This document shows, piece after piece, positions 18,290 to 26,700 of a stretch of 41,764 nt of DNA (positions are counted from its first letter, which is position 1; each line of letters begins with the position of its first letter). The stretch is from Nitrospiraceae bacterium (lineage in GTDB: Bacteria; Nitrospirota; Thermodesulfovibrionia; UBA6902). The notes beneath the pieces were generated by a model that had not been told where the DNA came from, did no database searches, and saw only the letters and a list, made by a program, of their open reading frames with translations. Position numbers and translations under genes: made by a program. The stretch is from assembly GCA_003599425.1 (NCBI GenBank), contig QZKC01000036.1:1-41764 (forward strand), in the 5' to 3' direction.

Positions 18290-19696
18290 ATGGCAGGCAG
18301 GTCTGCGTCCAAAACCAAATACATTATTGGGCGAAACATGTTTAAACGAATTATACTGGTACTGCTGTTTTTATGTGCGCTCGTTGTTGCTGCGGGATTG
18401 TTCGCTGCCGAATATTACATGTCCCGTCCTTCCTCGTGCGGATCATGCCACATTATGAGACCATACTATGATTCCTGGAAAAGCTCCAAACATGGAGAGA
18501 AAAACATCGCCTGCGTTGACTGTCACTATGCGCCAGATGAGCGACATGGGATCAGAGGGAAATTCAGGGGGCTAGGACAGTTCTTTACCTATCTCGGCAC
18601 AAACAGCAAGAGTGTCCGGAAGGCGACAAGAGTAAATGACCTGAGCTGTATGACATCAGAGTGTCATCCCGCTGAACAATTCATGGATAAGAAAATGAAA
18701 TTCACCGAACGGATATCATACATTCATGCTACTCACAAAAACAAAACCATAGAGGGACAGGTCCTGCACTGCGATACCTGCCACCAGCATGTGCAGGCCG
18801 GAAAACATTTCGAGGTCCCAAGGGAGTCATGCTTCCTCTGTCACTTCAAGAACGCCCAATTCAATGAAGACAGGGGGAAGTGCTCGCTCTGCCATGAAAT
18901 TCCGGCAGGGGCTCTGCAGAAACAGAAGCAGGGTGAAGTAGGCACCGATGAAACCCCCATCACCCATGAATCTCTCCAAAAGGCCCGCGTATCGTGCCGG
19001 AGCTGTCATTATGAGCTTGTTCAGGGTACAGGGGAGATCAAAGTGGAAAACTGTTTTAACTGCCATGAATATTCAGAACAGATGAAGCAGCAGCTTGAGG
19101 ACAAAAAACTGATGCATGAAATGCATGTATCAGCACAGAATGCCGAATGCTTTGATTGCCACAGGCCTATCGCGCATCAAAAGGTTGAGTTTCTGGATCC
19201 GGTTAAGGAATCATGCACATTCTGTCACCCGGATCATCACCGGCTCCAGAAACTGCTTCTTGTCGGAGACAAAAAGAAGAATGTTATGGAGGCTCCGGGA
19301 CTTATGTACGATGTGAAGACAAACTGCATAGGATGCCATCTGGATGAACGCGTAGTGAAGGGAGCAAAGGTCCTTCATGGCTCTGCGAAGGCCTGTGCAG
19401 CCTGTCATACGGAAAAACATGAAGCAATGGTCGCTGAATGGAAAGAGAAGATCGAAAAAGAATTGAAGTATGCAAAAGAGCTGGAGCAGGAAGCTCAGAT
19501 TGCGATAGAAAAAGCCGGAATGCATGTTCCAAAGCAAAAGCTAACAACTGTAAAAGCACTTGTGAAAGAGGGGCAGGAGAATGTGAGGATTGTTGAATAT
19601 GGAGGCGGAGTGCATAACAAAAAGTATGCGGTGATCCTTCTTGACACAGCGATGAACAATTTCGAAGCCGCAATAGAAATGCTCAGTCAGGAATGA
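18290..19696 (+). CDS. Membrane-anchored dodecaheme cytochrome c with NapC-like N-terminus
   Basis: A 468-residue cytochrome with one N-terminal transmembrane helix (~20-40). It has 11 CXXCH motifs plus one CX4CH (CMTSECH), so up to 12 hemes. The beginning (CGSCHIMRPYYDSW...H...CVDCH) resembles the NapC/NirT quinol-dehydrogenase family. The C-terminal ~90 residues form a heme-free helical tail ending EYGGGVHNKKYA, as in several multiheme reductases. It starts 3 nt after the regulator's stop, so it is cotranscribed with the sensory genes. It is a paralogue of the soluble dodecaheme cytochrome at 23.6 kb. The likely task is to take electrons from, or hand them to, the membrane quinone pool. Met17 at 18338 is an alternative start. 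Confidence 0.88.
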   Translation: MAGRSASKTKYIIGRNMFKRIILVLLFLCALVVAAGLFAAEYYMSRPSSCGSCHIMRPYYDSWKSSKHGEKNIACVDCHYAPDERHGIRGKFRGLGQFFTYLGTNSKSVRKATRVNDLSCMTSECHPAEQFMDKKMKFTERISYIHATHKNKTIEGQVLHCDTCHQHVQAGKHFEVPRESCFLCHFKNAQFNEDRGKCSLCHEIPAGALQKQKQGEVGTDETPITHESLQKARVSCRSCHYELVQGTGEIKVENCFNCHEYSEQMKQQLEDKKLMHEMHVSAQNAECFDCHRPIAHQKVEFLDPVKESCTFCHPDHHRLQKLLLVGDKKKNVMEAPGLMYDVKTNCIGCHLDERVVKGAKVLHGSAKACAACHTEKHEAMVAEWKEKIEKELKYAKELEQEAQIAIEKAGMHVPKQKLTTVKALVKEGQENVRIVEYGGGVHNKKYAVILLDTAMNNFEAAIEMLSQE

Positions 19697-19717
19697 CGCA
19701 GGCAGTCACAATTCATT

Positions 19718-19733
19718 GTTACCAAAATGTAAC
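19718..19733. promoter_or_regulatory. Enhancer palindrome 1, GTTAC-N6-GTAAC
   Basis: GTTACCAAAATGTAAC is a perfect 5-bp dyad around 6 bp. Its centre is ~233 bp upstream of the predicted sigma-54 start site, a normal distance for an NtrC-type activator. It recurs at 19821 and in variant form at 37415 and 37446. Confidence 0.65.
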
Positions 19734-19756
19734 GACGCTCATATCTAAAATATCTT

Positions 19757-19770
19757 GTTACATTTTGAAT
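19757..19770. promoter_or_regulatory. Enhancer half site
   Basis: GTTACATTTTG is the exact reverse complement of CAAAATGTAAC in palindrome 1 (19723-19733), but its own second half-site is degenerate (AATTC). It is probably a weaker binding site for the same regulator. Confidence 0.4.
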
Positions 19771-19820
19771 TCAATCAGAAATTCTCAGTGAATCATTAGG
19801 CAAATAGATCGGGTCCAACT

Positions 19821-19836
19821 GTTACGATTTCGTAAC
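19821..19836. promoter_or_regulatory. Enhancer palindrome 2, GTTAC-N6-GTAAC
   Basis: GTTACGATTTCGTAAC is a perfect dyad (the outer 5 bp plus a GA/TC-type centre). It is centred ~130 bp upstream of the predicted sigma-54 start site, the same distance seen at the second promoter near 37.3 kb. Confidence 0.68.
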
Positions 19837-19932
19837 AACTTATCAGTCAATAAAAGAATATATCTGCCCCTTAATCCATTTGTAATCTTCGTTATGCCTA
19901 TTAATCAGACAGTTGTAGTCTGTTAATCAGAT

Positions 19933-19948
19933 GGGCATTCAACTTGCT
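19933..19948 (+). promoter_or_regulatory. Sigma-54 (-24/-12) promoter of the respiratory operon
   Basis: GGGCATTCAACTTGCT: the GG of the -24 element (19934-19935) and the GC of the -12 element (19946-19947) are separated by exactly 10 bp, with GGCA and TTGCT matching consensus. The predicted start of transcription is ~19959, about 87 nt before the first FeS gene. It lies downstream of the gene for a sigma-54 activator and of the GTTAC palindromes. The 349-bp gap 19697-20045 otherwise holds only a mini-ORF. Confidence 0.72.
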
Positions 19949-20025
19949 AAATTTCATAATGAAGTCATCCAATCATACAGCTAATTAACGTCTTGCATTT
20001 ACAACGAGAGTCAGATGAAAGGGAC

Positions 20026-20049
20026 ATGAGAACGCCCCTGTTCTTATGA
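20026..20049 (+). CDS. Seven-codon leader mini-ORF coupled to FeS protein 1
   Basis: ATG at 20026 reads M-R-T-P-L-F-L and stops at TGA 20047-20049, which overlaps the ATG of the FeS gene (ATGA). AAAGGGAC precedes it, while the FeS gene has no ribosome binding site of its own. The mini-ORF could deliver ribosomes by translational coupling. Seven codons can arise by chance, so support is modest. Confidence 0.33.
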   Translation: MRTPLFL

Positions 20050-20963
20050 GAAGTCTGGATAGAAGACAATTAATCAAGCTTGCTGCTTTAGCAGGCACAG
20101 GCGCCTTCCTGCCGCGTCAGGCATCTGCTGTTGGAGAAATATTTGAAGCAATAGCGAAGAAGATGTCTGAGGGAATAAAAGGCACCATCGGACAGGAGGT
20201 CGAGACCCCGCTTCCAGTGAAAGGCGCACGGTTCGGCATGGTCATTGATCTGGGACTGTGTATTGGATGCAGGAGATGCTCATACGCGTGCAAATTAGAG
20301 AACAATGTGCCGGATACGATCAATCCGCCTTACATCATGGTGCTCGAAACAAAATATAAGCCAGGCCAGATCATTGCCGAAGAGCAGCCGATGAAAAATC
20401 ATGTGAACGGCAATGGACTGCTGTATACAAAACTTCGCCGAGACCGGATGTACATGCCTGTGCAATGCAATCACTGCGCAGATCCTCCCTGCACCAAAGT
20501 GTGTCCTACAAAAGCTACGTACAAGAGCCCTGACGGCATAGTAATGATGGATTACAACAAATGTATCGGGTGCAGGTATTGCATGGCCGCCTGCCCGTAT
20601 AATGCACGAAGATTCAACTGGTGGAAACCGGAGGTGTCTCCTGAAAAAATAAACCCCCTCGTCCCGTTACGCCTTGACGGAGTAGTTGAGAAATGCACCT
20701 TTTGCGTGCACCGCACGAGACGCGGCAGGACTACCAGATGTGTGGAGGCCTGCCCGAACAAAGCCAGGACCTTTGGGAATCTCAATGACCCGGAGAGTGC
20801 GGTTTCAAAGTTGATCGCAAGCGAGAGGAGCTTCCGTCTCAAAGTGGGTCTGAACACAGGTCCCCAGATTTGGTATCTGACTCATCCCAAAGAGAAACCG
20901 ATGATCTGGTATAAACCGATTCCGATTTCCCCGGATATCAGAGGATTAAGGAAATCAGGGTGA
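20046..20963 (+). CDS. Periplasmic four-cluster iron-sulfur protein 1 (Tat-exported, DmsB/NrfC type)
   Basis: A 305-residue protein with a Tat-like signal (DRRQLIK, then hydrophobic residues to ~30). It carries 16 cysteines in four groups: CIGCRRCSYAC, CNHC...CTKVC, CIGCRYCMAAC and CTFC...CVEAC. These are the four [4Fe-4S] clusters of the DMSO-reductase beta-subunit family. It passes electrons between a membrane NrfD protein and periplasmic hemes or a catalytic subunit. The next gene (NrfD 1) starts on its stop codon (TGATG), showing tight coupling. It is the first full-length gene after the sigma-54 promoter. It lacks an adjacent catalytic subunit, so it probably serves a quinone module rather than being the enzyme's own beta subunit. 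Confidence 0.9.
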   Translation: MRSLDRRQLIKLAALAGTGAFLPRQASAVGEIFEAIAKKMSEGIKGTIGQEVETPLPVKGARFGMVIDLGLCIGCRRCSYACKLENNVPDTINPPYIMVLETKYKPGQIIAEEQPMKNHVNGNGLLYTKLRRDRMYMPVQCNHCADPPCTKVCPTKATYKSPDGIVMMDYNKCIGCRYCMAACPYNARRFNWWKPEVSPEKINPLVPLRLDGVVEKCTFCVHRTRRGRTTRCVEACPNKARTFGNLNDPESAVSKLIASERSFRLKVGLNTGPQIWYLTHPKEKPMIWYKPIPISPDIRGLRKSG

Positions 20964-22144
20964 TGAAAGAATTATCAGGACATATCAGAGAGAACATAGC
21001 AGGAAGCAACAGGATATTTTATGTGTACTGTTTTATATTGCTGGTCATAGCCGTTGTCGGTTTGTCTCAGGCAGTCAAGTCCCTTGCGTTTGGGCATGGT
21101 CATAGCACGATGAGTGACATGGTCCCCTGGGGCATGTATATATCAGGACTGGCATTTTTTATCGGGTGCAGCGCGGGAGCGACCATGGTTGGACTTCTGA
21201 TACATGGCTTCGGGCGTGAGGATTATCATCCCGTTGGAACGCGTGCGATCCTTTTGGCGCTCCTGAGCATTTTCGGCGCCATGAATTGTGTCATGATGGA
21301 TGTAGGGAATCCGTTCAGGGCCATGAAGATCCCCTTTCTGCTCAGGAATGAAACATCCATGTTCTTTATATCATCGTCCAGCTATATGGGGTTTATGACC
21401 ATTCTTGGCGCAGAGCTCTTCATGACTATAAAAATAACCCGTGGGAAGGCGAGCAGCAGGGATAAACTGCTAGCAAAGCTCCTCGCAATTGTCGCAGTCC
21501 CTTATGCCCTTGTAGTTGTTCATTCCTTTACAGGGACAATCTTTGGTGTAGTGAAGGCGCGGGAAATGTGGAACACTCCTTTATTGCCGATCCATTTTGT
21601 CACCTCGGCGCTCGCAAGCGGTTTTGCCCTCGTCATACTGGTCACCGTTATTACCTCCTGGATTCACAATAAAGAACTTGTCAGCATGGATACGTTCAAC
21701 CATATGGGGTTCCTGCTGTTATTCTTCCTTATCGCAACAGTGTTCATTGACGTCTTTGACTACATTATCCTCAGTTACAGCGCAACAGAAGAAGGCATGG
21801 AAACATGGCATCTGCTTACGGGCAGGTACCTGGTCACTTTTTTGATAAACATGGGTGGACTGTTTTCGGCGCTGACGATAGTTGCTTTTAAAAAAGGCCG
21901 GACTCCCCGCGGACTCCTTTACGCTACTTCAATCACGCTCCTGGCTATTGTGGCATACCGCATCAACATTATATCTGTGGGGCAGCTTGTCCCCCTGTAT
22001 CCTGAACTTGGGGAACTGGAGTACATCCCGAACATCCATGAAGTGGCGCCTTTTATCGGGCTGGTAGCTTTGCTCATGTTTATTTACGCAGTGCTGACAA
22101 AGGTGCTTCCGCTGGAAGATAAAGTACATGCAAGTCATACGTGA
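20963..22144 (+). CDS. NrfD/PsrC-family quinone-interacting membrane subunit 1
   Basis: A 393-residue integral membrane protein with about nine hydrophobic helices from the ATG at 20963; a GTG at 20960 is the only extension. The MVPWGMYISGLAFFIGCSAGATM segment in the second helix region and the GRYLVTFLINMGG region are typical of the NrfD/DsrP/HmcC group, which oxidises or reduces menaquinone at the outer membrane face without hemes. Paired with FeS protein 1 through a one-base overlap of start and stop codons. Direction of electron flow is not determined. It is only distantly similar to NrfD 2 at 26.7 kb. Confidence 0.88.
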   Translation: MKELSGHIRENIAGSNRIFYVYCFILLVIAVVGLSQAVKSLAFGHGHSTMSDMVPWGMYISGLAFFIGCSAGATMVGLLIHGFGREDYHPVGTRAILLALLSIFGAMNCVMMDVGNPFRAMKIPFLLRNETSMFFISSSSYMGFMTILGAELFMTIKITRGKASSRDKLLAKLLAIVAVPYALVVVHSFTGTIFGVVKAREMWNTPLLPIHFVTSALASGFALVILVTVITSWIHNKELVSMDTFNHMGFLLLFFLIATVFIDVFDYIILSYSATEEGMETWHLLTGRYLVTFLINMGGLFSALTIVAFKKGRTPRGLLYATSITLLAIVAYRINIISVGQLVPLYPELGELEYIPNIHEVAPFIGLVALLMFIYAVLTKVLPLEDKVHASHT

Positions 22145-22198
22145 GAACGGATGGATCTGTGGCAATGGACATTCTAAGACATAAATGGAGGGATCAAG

Positions 22199-23581
22199 AT
22201 GAATAATGGTTTATCAGATAAGTTATTAAACGGAATGTTGGCCACTCTTCTTTTGGTGATTAGCGCCGGTTGTACGTCTCATACCGCGGTTGAGGAGAAG
22301 ACAGGGGGAAAGGCTGAACCCCAATTATTTGATAAAGACGCTTATGTCGGTTCGGCACGATGCAGAGACTGCCACTGGCGCGAATATGATTCCTGGAAGC
22401 ATACGCTTCATTCGAAATTCATGCAGTCTGCAAGTGACGATGCGGTATTGGGGGATTTTGAAAGAAACAATAAACTGGTCAGCGCCGTGCCTCAAAAGGC
22501 CCCGGAACTTGCGGGCAAGGATATTGTAACCACAATGTTCAGGAAAGACGGCAAGTACTATATCAACGCCTTAGGGCCTGACTGGGAGCTTCACGATTAC
22601 GAAATTGCGTATATCATCGGGATCAACAACAGGCAGAACTATTTGACTACATTTCCGAATGGCGCTATTCACGTTTTGCCGGTTGAATGGGATGTACGTC
22701 AAACAAAGTGGGTTGATAATTACGGGCTTGAGAAACATTATCCCGGCAGCGGCAATTACTGGAGCGACGATAAAAGAAACTGGCAGTTTAAATGCGGAGG
22801 CTGTCATACAACCGGCATGAAAATAAACTATGACGCTGAAATGCATTCGTTCAATACGACGTTTGGTGATATCGGCATTGGGTGCGAGGCCTGTCACGGC
22901 CCCGGCAGAGACCACATTGCCGCGGCAAGAACTTATTTCGAAAAAGAAAAAGATACGATCATCAATCCTTCAAAGCTGCAATGGCGGATCCGTGCGGCTG
23001 TTTGCGGCCAGTGCCACAACTGGGGAGTCAGCGCTGCAAAGATAACTCCTTACAGGGAGGGTTTTCCGGAGAGGTATTCATATCCGTATGGGTTTGAGGT
23101 CGGCAAGCCGTTATATCTCTTTTTTATTGATGAACCTGTTGACGACAAGAGGCATCACCAGCAATACAATGAATGGAATGAGAGCGCGCATGCAGAGGCC
23201 GGAGTCATGTGCACTACATGTCATGGAGTTCATCAGGAAGGCCAGCACAAAAATCCGAATAAAGCGCTGACAAAGTATATATCAGACACCCTCTGCACAA
23301 ATTGCCACACGACGATCAGGCAGAAGGCAGCGCACAGGATCCATACGTTTGGAAGCTGCATTGCCTGCCATATGCCGAAGACAAAGGGAACCGAGCACAG
23401 CCACACTTTCAAGTTTATATCTCCTGAAGAGAGCCTGAGAGCAGGCGGTGTTGACAAAAAACCGAATTCCTGCAGCGGTTGCCACCACCACAGGAACACT
23501 CCCCTGACGGCTCTTGTCGAGTTCCTTGACGCCGTGAAAAAAGAGGATATGCCAGTGCCTTTTTCGGTGCACGGGAGATAA
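22199..23581 (+). CDS. Octaheme cytochrome c lipoprotein
   Basis: A 460-residue protein with a lipobox ending at C25 (LVISAGC), so it should be lipid-anchored. Eight CXXCH motifs: CRDCH, CGGCH, CEACH, CGQCH, CTTCH, CTNCH, CIACH and CSGCH. The spacing, with a long heme-poor section between the first and second motifs, and features such as GIGCEACHGPG and CIACHMPKT, resemble the cytochrome c554/multiheme 'DmsE-like' families. It may be a periplasm-to-outer-membrane electron carrier. A GGAGG precedes the ATG. It lies in the middle of the sigma-54 operon between NrfD 1 and the soluble dodecaheme cytochrome. Confidence 0.87.
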   Translation: MNNGLSDKLLNGMLATLLLVISAGCTSHTAVEEKTGGKAEPQLFDKDAYVGSARCRDCHWREYDSWKHTLHSKFMQSASDDAVLGDFERNNKLVSAVPQKAPELAGKDIVTTMFRKDGKYYINALGPDWELHDYEIAYIIGINNRQNYLTTFPNGAIHVLPVEWDVRQTKWVDNYGLEKHYPGSGNYWSDDKRNWQFKCGGCHTTGMKINYDAEMHSFNTTFGDIGIGCEACHGPGRDHIAAARTYFEKEKDTIINPSKLQWRIRAAVCGQCHNWGVSAAKITPYREGFPERYSYPYGFEVGKPLYLFFIDEPVDDKRHHQQYNEWNESAHAEAGVMCTTCHGVHQEGQHKNPNKALTKYISDTLCTNCHTTIRQKAAHRIHTFGSCIACHMPKTKGTEHSHTFKFISPEESLRAGGVDKKPNSCSGCHHHRNTPLTALVEFLDAVKKEDMPVPFSVHGR

Positions 23582-23635
23582 TGATCATGAAACCGATGAA
23601 TGCATTCTCATAGGATAAAAGACAAGGAGAGAAGA

Positions 23636-25156
23636 ATGAAAAAGGGTTTTTTATGTGCTGCTTTCATACTGTGCTTCATGGCACCGCTTGCGGCCGGCGC
23701 GGAAAAATCTGCTCATCAGGAAGGTGAAGGGATTGCCGTGCCGGATGTAAAAAAACAGTTTTTCTGCGGCTACTGTCACGTCCTGAGTTATCCGAATGTG
23801 ATCAAAAAGGCATATCTCTCATGGAAAGAGGGCAAGCACAAAGATACATCATGTGTCCAATGCCACTATCCACCTGAAGAGCTGAAGTACAAAATTCCGG
23901 GGCATAGAAAAATACCAAAAGACGAAAAAGCGGCATCTGAACAGTCTGCGATGGAGTTCATGAAAACCGAGCTTGAAGTCCTTTCAAGGCTGATAACAGT
24001 TCTGAACATGGACTCATCAGTGGTGCGGACCAAACCAATACTCGATGACCGGAGCTGTACGACATCCGCATGCCACCCCAAAACCGGCAAAGGAAAAGAA
24101 GGCGAGTACTGGACTAAAAAGATACAGGTCGCTGAATATGCAAGGCCTGACACGTCCAAAGGAACTGTATCCTTCACACACGAAAAGCACTTTGAGAAGG
24201 AAAAATGGGTTGAAGGCCAGGAGATGCACTGCACAACCTGTCATGCCCGTGAGACAGAAGGAAAGCATTTTGAGGTTTCACGGCAGAAGTGCTTCCTGTG
24301 CCATTTCAAGAATCTGGCGCTTAATGAAGAACGGGCCAAGTGTTCGCTTTGCCACACAGTCCCTGAAAAACCTCTGCAGACACAGAAGACTGAAGATAAT
24401 CCGGACGAAAAGCCGGTCACTCATAAATCACTCCAGGAGGCAAAAGTCCCTTGCGAGAGCTGTCATCGTCAGCTTGTGCAGGGGATGGGGCTGGTAAAAG
24501 CAGAGCGCTGCATCACCTGTCATGATAAATCAGAGGATCTGGAAAAGGGGGCGGTTAACAAGAAACTGATGCACAAAAAACATGTTGCCGAACAGGCCGC
24601 GCACTGTTTTAACTGCCATGAGTCCATTGCTCACAAAGAGGCTGATTTTATCGATATCGCACGGAGCGAATGCTCCGCGTGCCATCCCAATCATCACAAG
24701 TATCAGAAGCTCCTGCTTGCCGGGAAGGAGTTTAAAGATGTTCCGGAGACCCCGAGTCTCATGTTTCGTGTGAAGACAAACTGTCTTGCCTGTCATCAGG
24801 GCAACAAGACTGTCAGGGGTGAAGCCGTTTCTCATGGTTCGGGAAAGGCGTGCGCATCCTGTCATACTGAAAAACATGAAGGAATGGCAAAGGAGTGGAA
24901 GGATAAGACGGATGAAGAATTAAAGGCTGCCCGGGAGATGGAGAAGGAGGCTCTGGACGCAATAGAAAATGCAAAGGGCAAGGCAACGGAGAACGCCTTG
25001 AAAGAAGCATCTGAATCTGTCAAAAAAGGTCAGGAGTACATGAATTTTGTTGAGTATGGAGGAGGTGTTCACAATAAAAAATACTCGATCATGCTGCTTG
25101 ATAAAGCCATGAGCAAATTCGAGGATGCTATAGATCAGCTTAGTAAAGAAAAGTAG
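23636..25156 (+). CDS. Soluble periplasmic dodecaheme cytochrome c
   Basis: A 506-residue protein from the ATG at 23636, chosen because AAGGAGA lies just upstream and the signal peptide (cleavage near AAG-AEK) begins here. It has 11 CXXCH motifs and one CX4CH (CTTSACH), in the same order and with the same C-terminal helical tail (EYGGGVHNKKYS) as the membrane-anchored paralogue at 18.3 kb. It lacks the transmembrane anchor. The shared CX4CH implies a conserved special heme. The pair probably arose by duplication and then split between the regulatory operon and the sigma-54 operon. Likely an electron shuttle or storage protein for the complex. Confidence 0.88.
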   Translation: MKKGFLCAAFILCFMAPLAAGAEKSAHQEGEGIAVPDVKKQFFCGYCHVLSYPNVIKKAYLSWKEGKHKDTSCVQCHYPPEELKYKIPGHRKIPKDEKAASEQSAMEFMKTELEVLSRLITVLNMDSSVVRTKPILDDRSCTTSACHPKTGKGKEGEYWTKKIQVAEYARPDTSKGTVSFTHEKHFEKEKWVEGQEMHCTTCHARETEGKHFEVSRQKCFLCHFKNLALNEERAKCSLCHTVPEKPLQTQKTEDNPDEKPVTHKSLQEAKVPCESCHRQLVQGMGLVKAERCITCHDKSEDLEKGAVNKKLMHKKHVAEQAAHCFNCHESIAHKEADFIDIARSECSACHPNHHKYQKLLLAGKEFKDVPETPSLMFRVKTNCLACHQGNKTVRGEAVSHGSGKACASCHTEKHEGMAKEWKDKTDEELKAAREMEKEALDAIENAKGKATENALKEASESVKKGQEYMNFVEYGGGVHNKKYSIMLLDKAMSKFEDAIDQLSKEK

Positions 25157-25170
25157 AAAGGTGAATCAGG

Positions 25171-25767
25171 ATGAAGAACAAATTAATAATATATATTGGC
25201 GGACTTCTTCAAATTATTGTGTTGCTTCTTTTATGGGCTAACGCGTCAGCCGATAATGATGTCCCTGATTTCTTCGTGCCGCCGCCGCCTTTTTCGGAAG
25301 GCATTTTCCCCTGTACCGAATGTCATGCCGAGATGGAGGTAAACAGGACCCGGAGAAAGCTCGACTTTCATGAAGACATCGTCCTGAAGCATGCTGAAGA
25401 GCAGAGATGGTGCCTTGACTGTCATAATCCTGATAACAGGGACAAACTTCGGCTGGCAAGCGGAGAGCTGATTTCATTTGAAAAGTCATATTACCTTTGC
25501 GGCCAGTGTCACGGGACCCACTTCCGTGACTGGAAGGCAGGTATTCACGGTAAAAGGACTGGATACTGGAATGACAGGAAACAGTACCGCCTCTGCGTTC
25601 ACTGTCATAATCCTCATCAACCGAGATTTAAGCCGTTGAAGCCTCTGCCTCCTCCGTTAAGTCCGGAGGACATAAAATATAACAGGTCACCGGATAATGA
25701 GATCCCAAAGAATCCCTTAAACAGCTTAATACAAGCGGAGATTAAAAATGGACCAGAAAAAAAATAG
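25171..25767 (+). CDS. Tetraheme cytochrome c
   Basis: A 198-residue exported protein with an N-terminal hydrophobic segment (~5-27) that may be cleaved near ASA-DND or kept as an anchor. Four CXXCH motifs: CTECH, CLDCH, CGQCH and CVHCH. The C-terminal third is Pro- and charged-rich without hemes. The gene overlaps the next one (FeS protein 2) by 20 bp. Tetraheme + FeS + NrfD in this order is known from quinone-linked redox complexes such as Dsr, Tmc and Cbc types, so it is probably the cytochrome subunit of that module. Confidence 0.87.
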   Translation: MKNKLIIYIGGLLQIIVLLLLWANASADNDVPDFFVPPPPFSEGIFPCTECHAEMEVNRTRRKLDFHEDIVLKHAEEQRWCLDCHNPDNRDKLRLASGELISFEKSYYLCGQCHGTHFRDWKAGIHGKRTGYWNDRKQYRLCVHCHNPHQPRFKPLKPLPPPLSPEDIKYNRSPDNEIPKNPLNSLIQAEIKNGPEKK

Positions 25768-26680
25768 AGATATCCATTCCAGACATATCCACAGGAGAAC
25801 ATTTCTCAAGGGAGCTGCGCTGGGCCTGGCATCTATGGCTCTGCCCTTTGGGACTGCGGACGCATCTGTCTGGGAGGCATTTTTCCAGAAGCATTACCGC
25901 GAAATGTCCGCTGATGACAAGAGGGATGTCATTCTACGGATGGAGAAGGAGTATGCAAAAGCATACGATACGAAATTTAATATCAAGACCACTAAGCCTA
26001 CACCCGGTGTAAACTTTGGCTACGGTCTGGATGTTTCAAGGTGCATAGGCTGCAGAAGGTGTGTGTATGCCTGTGTGAATGAAAACAATCAGTCCAGAGA
26101 TCCCCAGATGCACTGGATAACTGTCCTGGAGTTTAAAAAAGGCGAGAGATGGGTCAATGTCTTTGAAGAAGCCAAAAAACATTATAACCCCGAGACAGTG
26201 CCTGAAGAAGGACACTTCTATTTGCCTGTCCAGTGCCAGCAGTGCGAAAATCCGCCGTGTGTGAAAGTATGCCCTACTCAGGCGACCTGGAAAGAACCTG
26301 ATGGCATTGTTGTGGTCGATTACAACTGGTGCATCGGCTGCAGGTATTGCATGGCAGCATGCCCATACGGGGCGCGGCGTTTCAACTGGGCAAAACCGAG
26401 AGTATCAAAGGAAGAACTGAACCCTGAAACACATTATCTCGGCAACCGTCCGAGGTACAAGGGCGTTGTTGAGAAGTGCACCTTCTGCATCCAGCGGACC
26501 AGAGAAAATCCCGGCAGATATCCGGCCTGTGTTGAAATATGCCCTGTCGGCGCCAGGAAATTCGGAAATCTTCTCGACCCGAAGAGCGAAATCCGGTACT
26601 GCATAGAGAACAAGAGGGTGTTCCGTCTTAAAGAAGATTTAAATACATTGCCGCAGTTTTATTATTTCTTTGCAAGTTAG
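25748..26680 (+). CDS. Periplasmic four-cluster iron-sulfur protein 2 (Tat-exported)
   Basis: A 310-residue protein with a clear Tat motif (HRRTFLK, residues ~15-21) and hydrophobic stretch to ~38. Four cysteine groups, CIGCRRCVYAC, CQQC...CVKVC, CIGCRYCMAAC and CTFC...CVEIC, bind four [4Fe-4S] clusters. A ~65-residue helical insertion separates the signal from the first cluster, resembling DsrO-type subunits. The start overlaps the tetraheme gene and has GGAG seven bases upstream. It likely links NrfD 2 to the tetraheme cytochrome. Confidence 0.9.
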   Translation: MDQKKNRDIHSRHIHRRTFLKGAALGLASMALPFGTADASVWEAFFQKHYREMSADDKRDVILRMEKEYAKAYDTKFNIKTTKPTPGVNFGYGLDVSRCIGCRRCVYACVNENNQSRDPQMHWITVLEFKKGERWVNVFEEAKKHYNPETVPEEGHFYLPVQCQQCENPPCVKVCPTQATWKEPDGIVVVDYNWCIGCRYCMAACPYGARRFNWAKPRVSKEELNPETHYLGNRPRYKGVVEKCTFCIQRTRENPGRYPACVEICPVGARKFGNLLDPKSEIRYCIENKRVFRLKEDLNTLPQFYYFFAS

Positions 26681-26700
26681 CGGTAAAAGGAGAAGGACCT

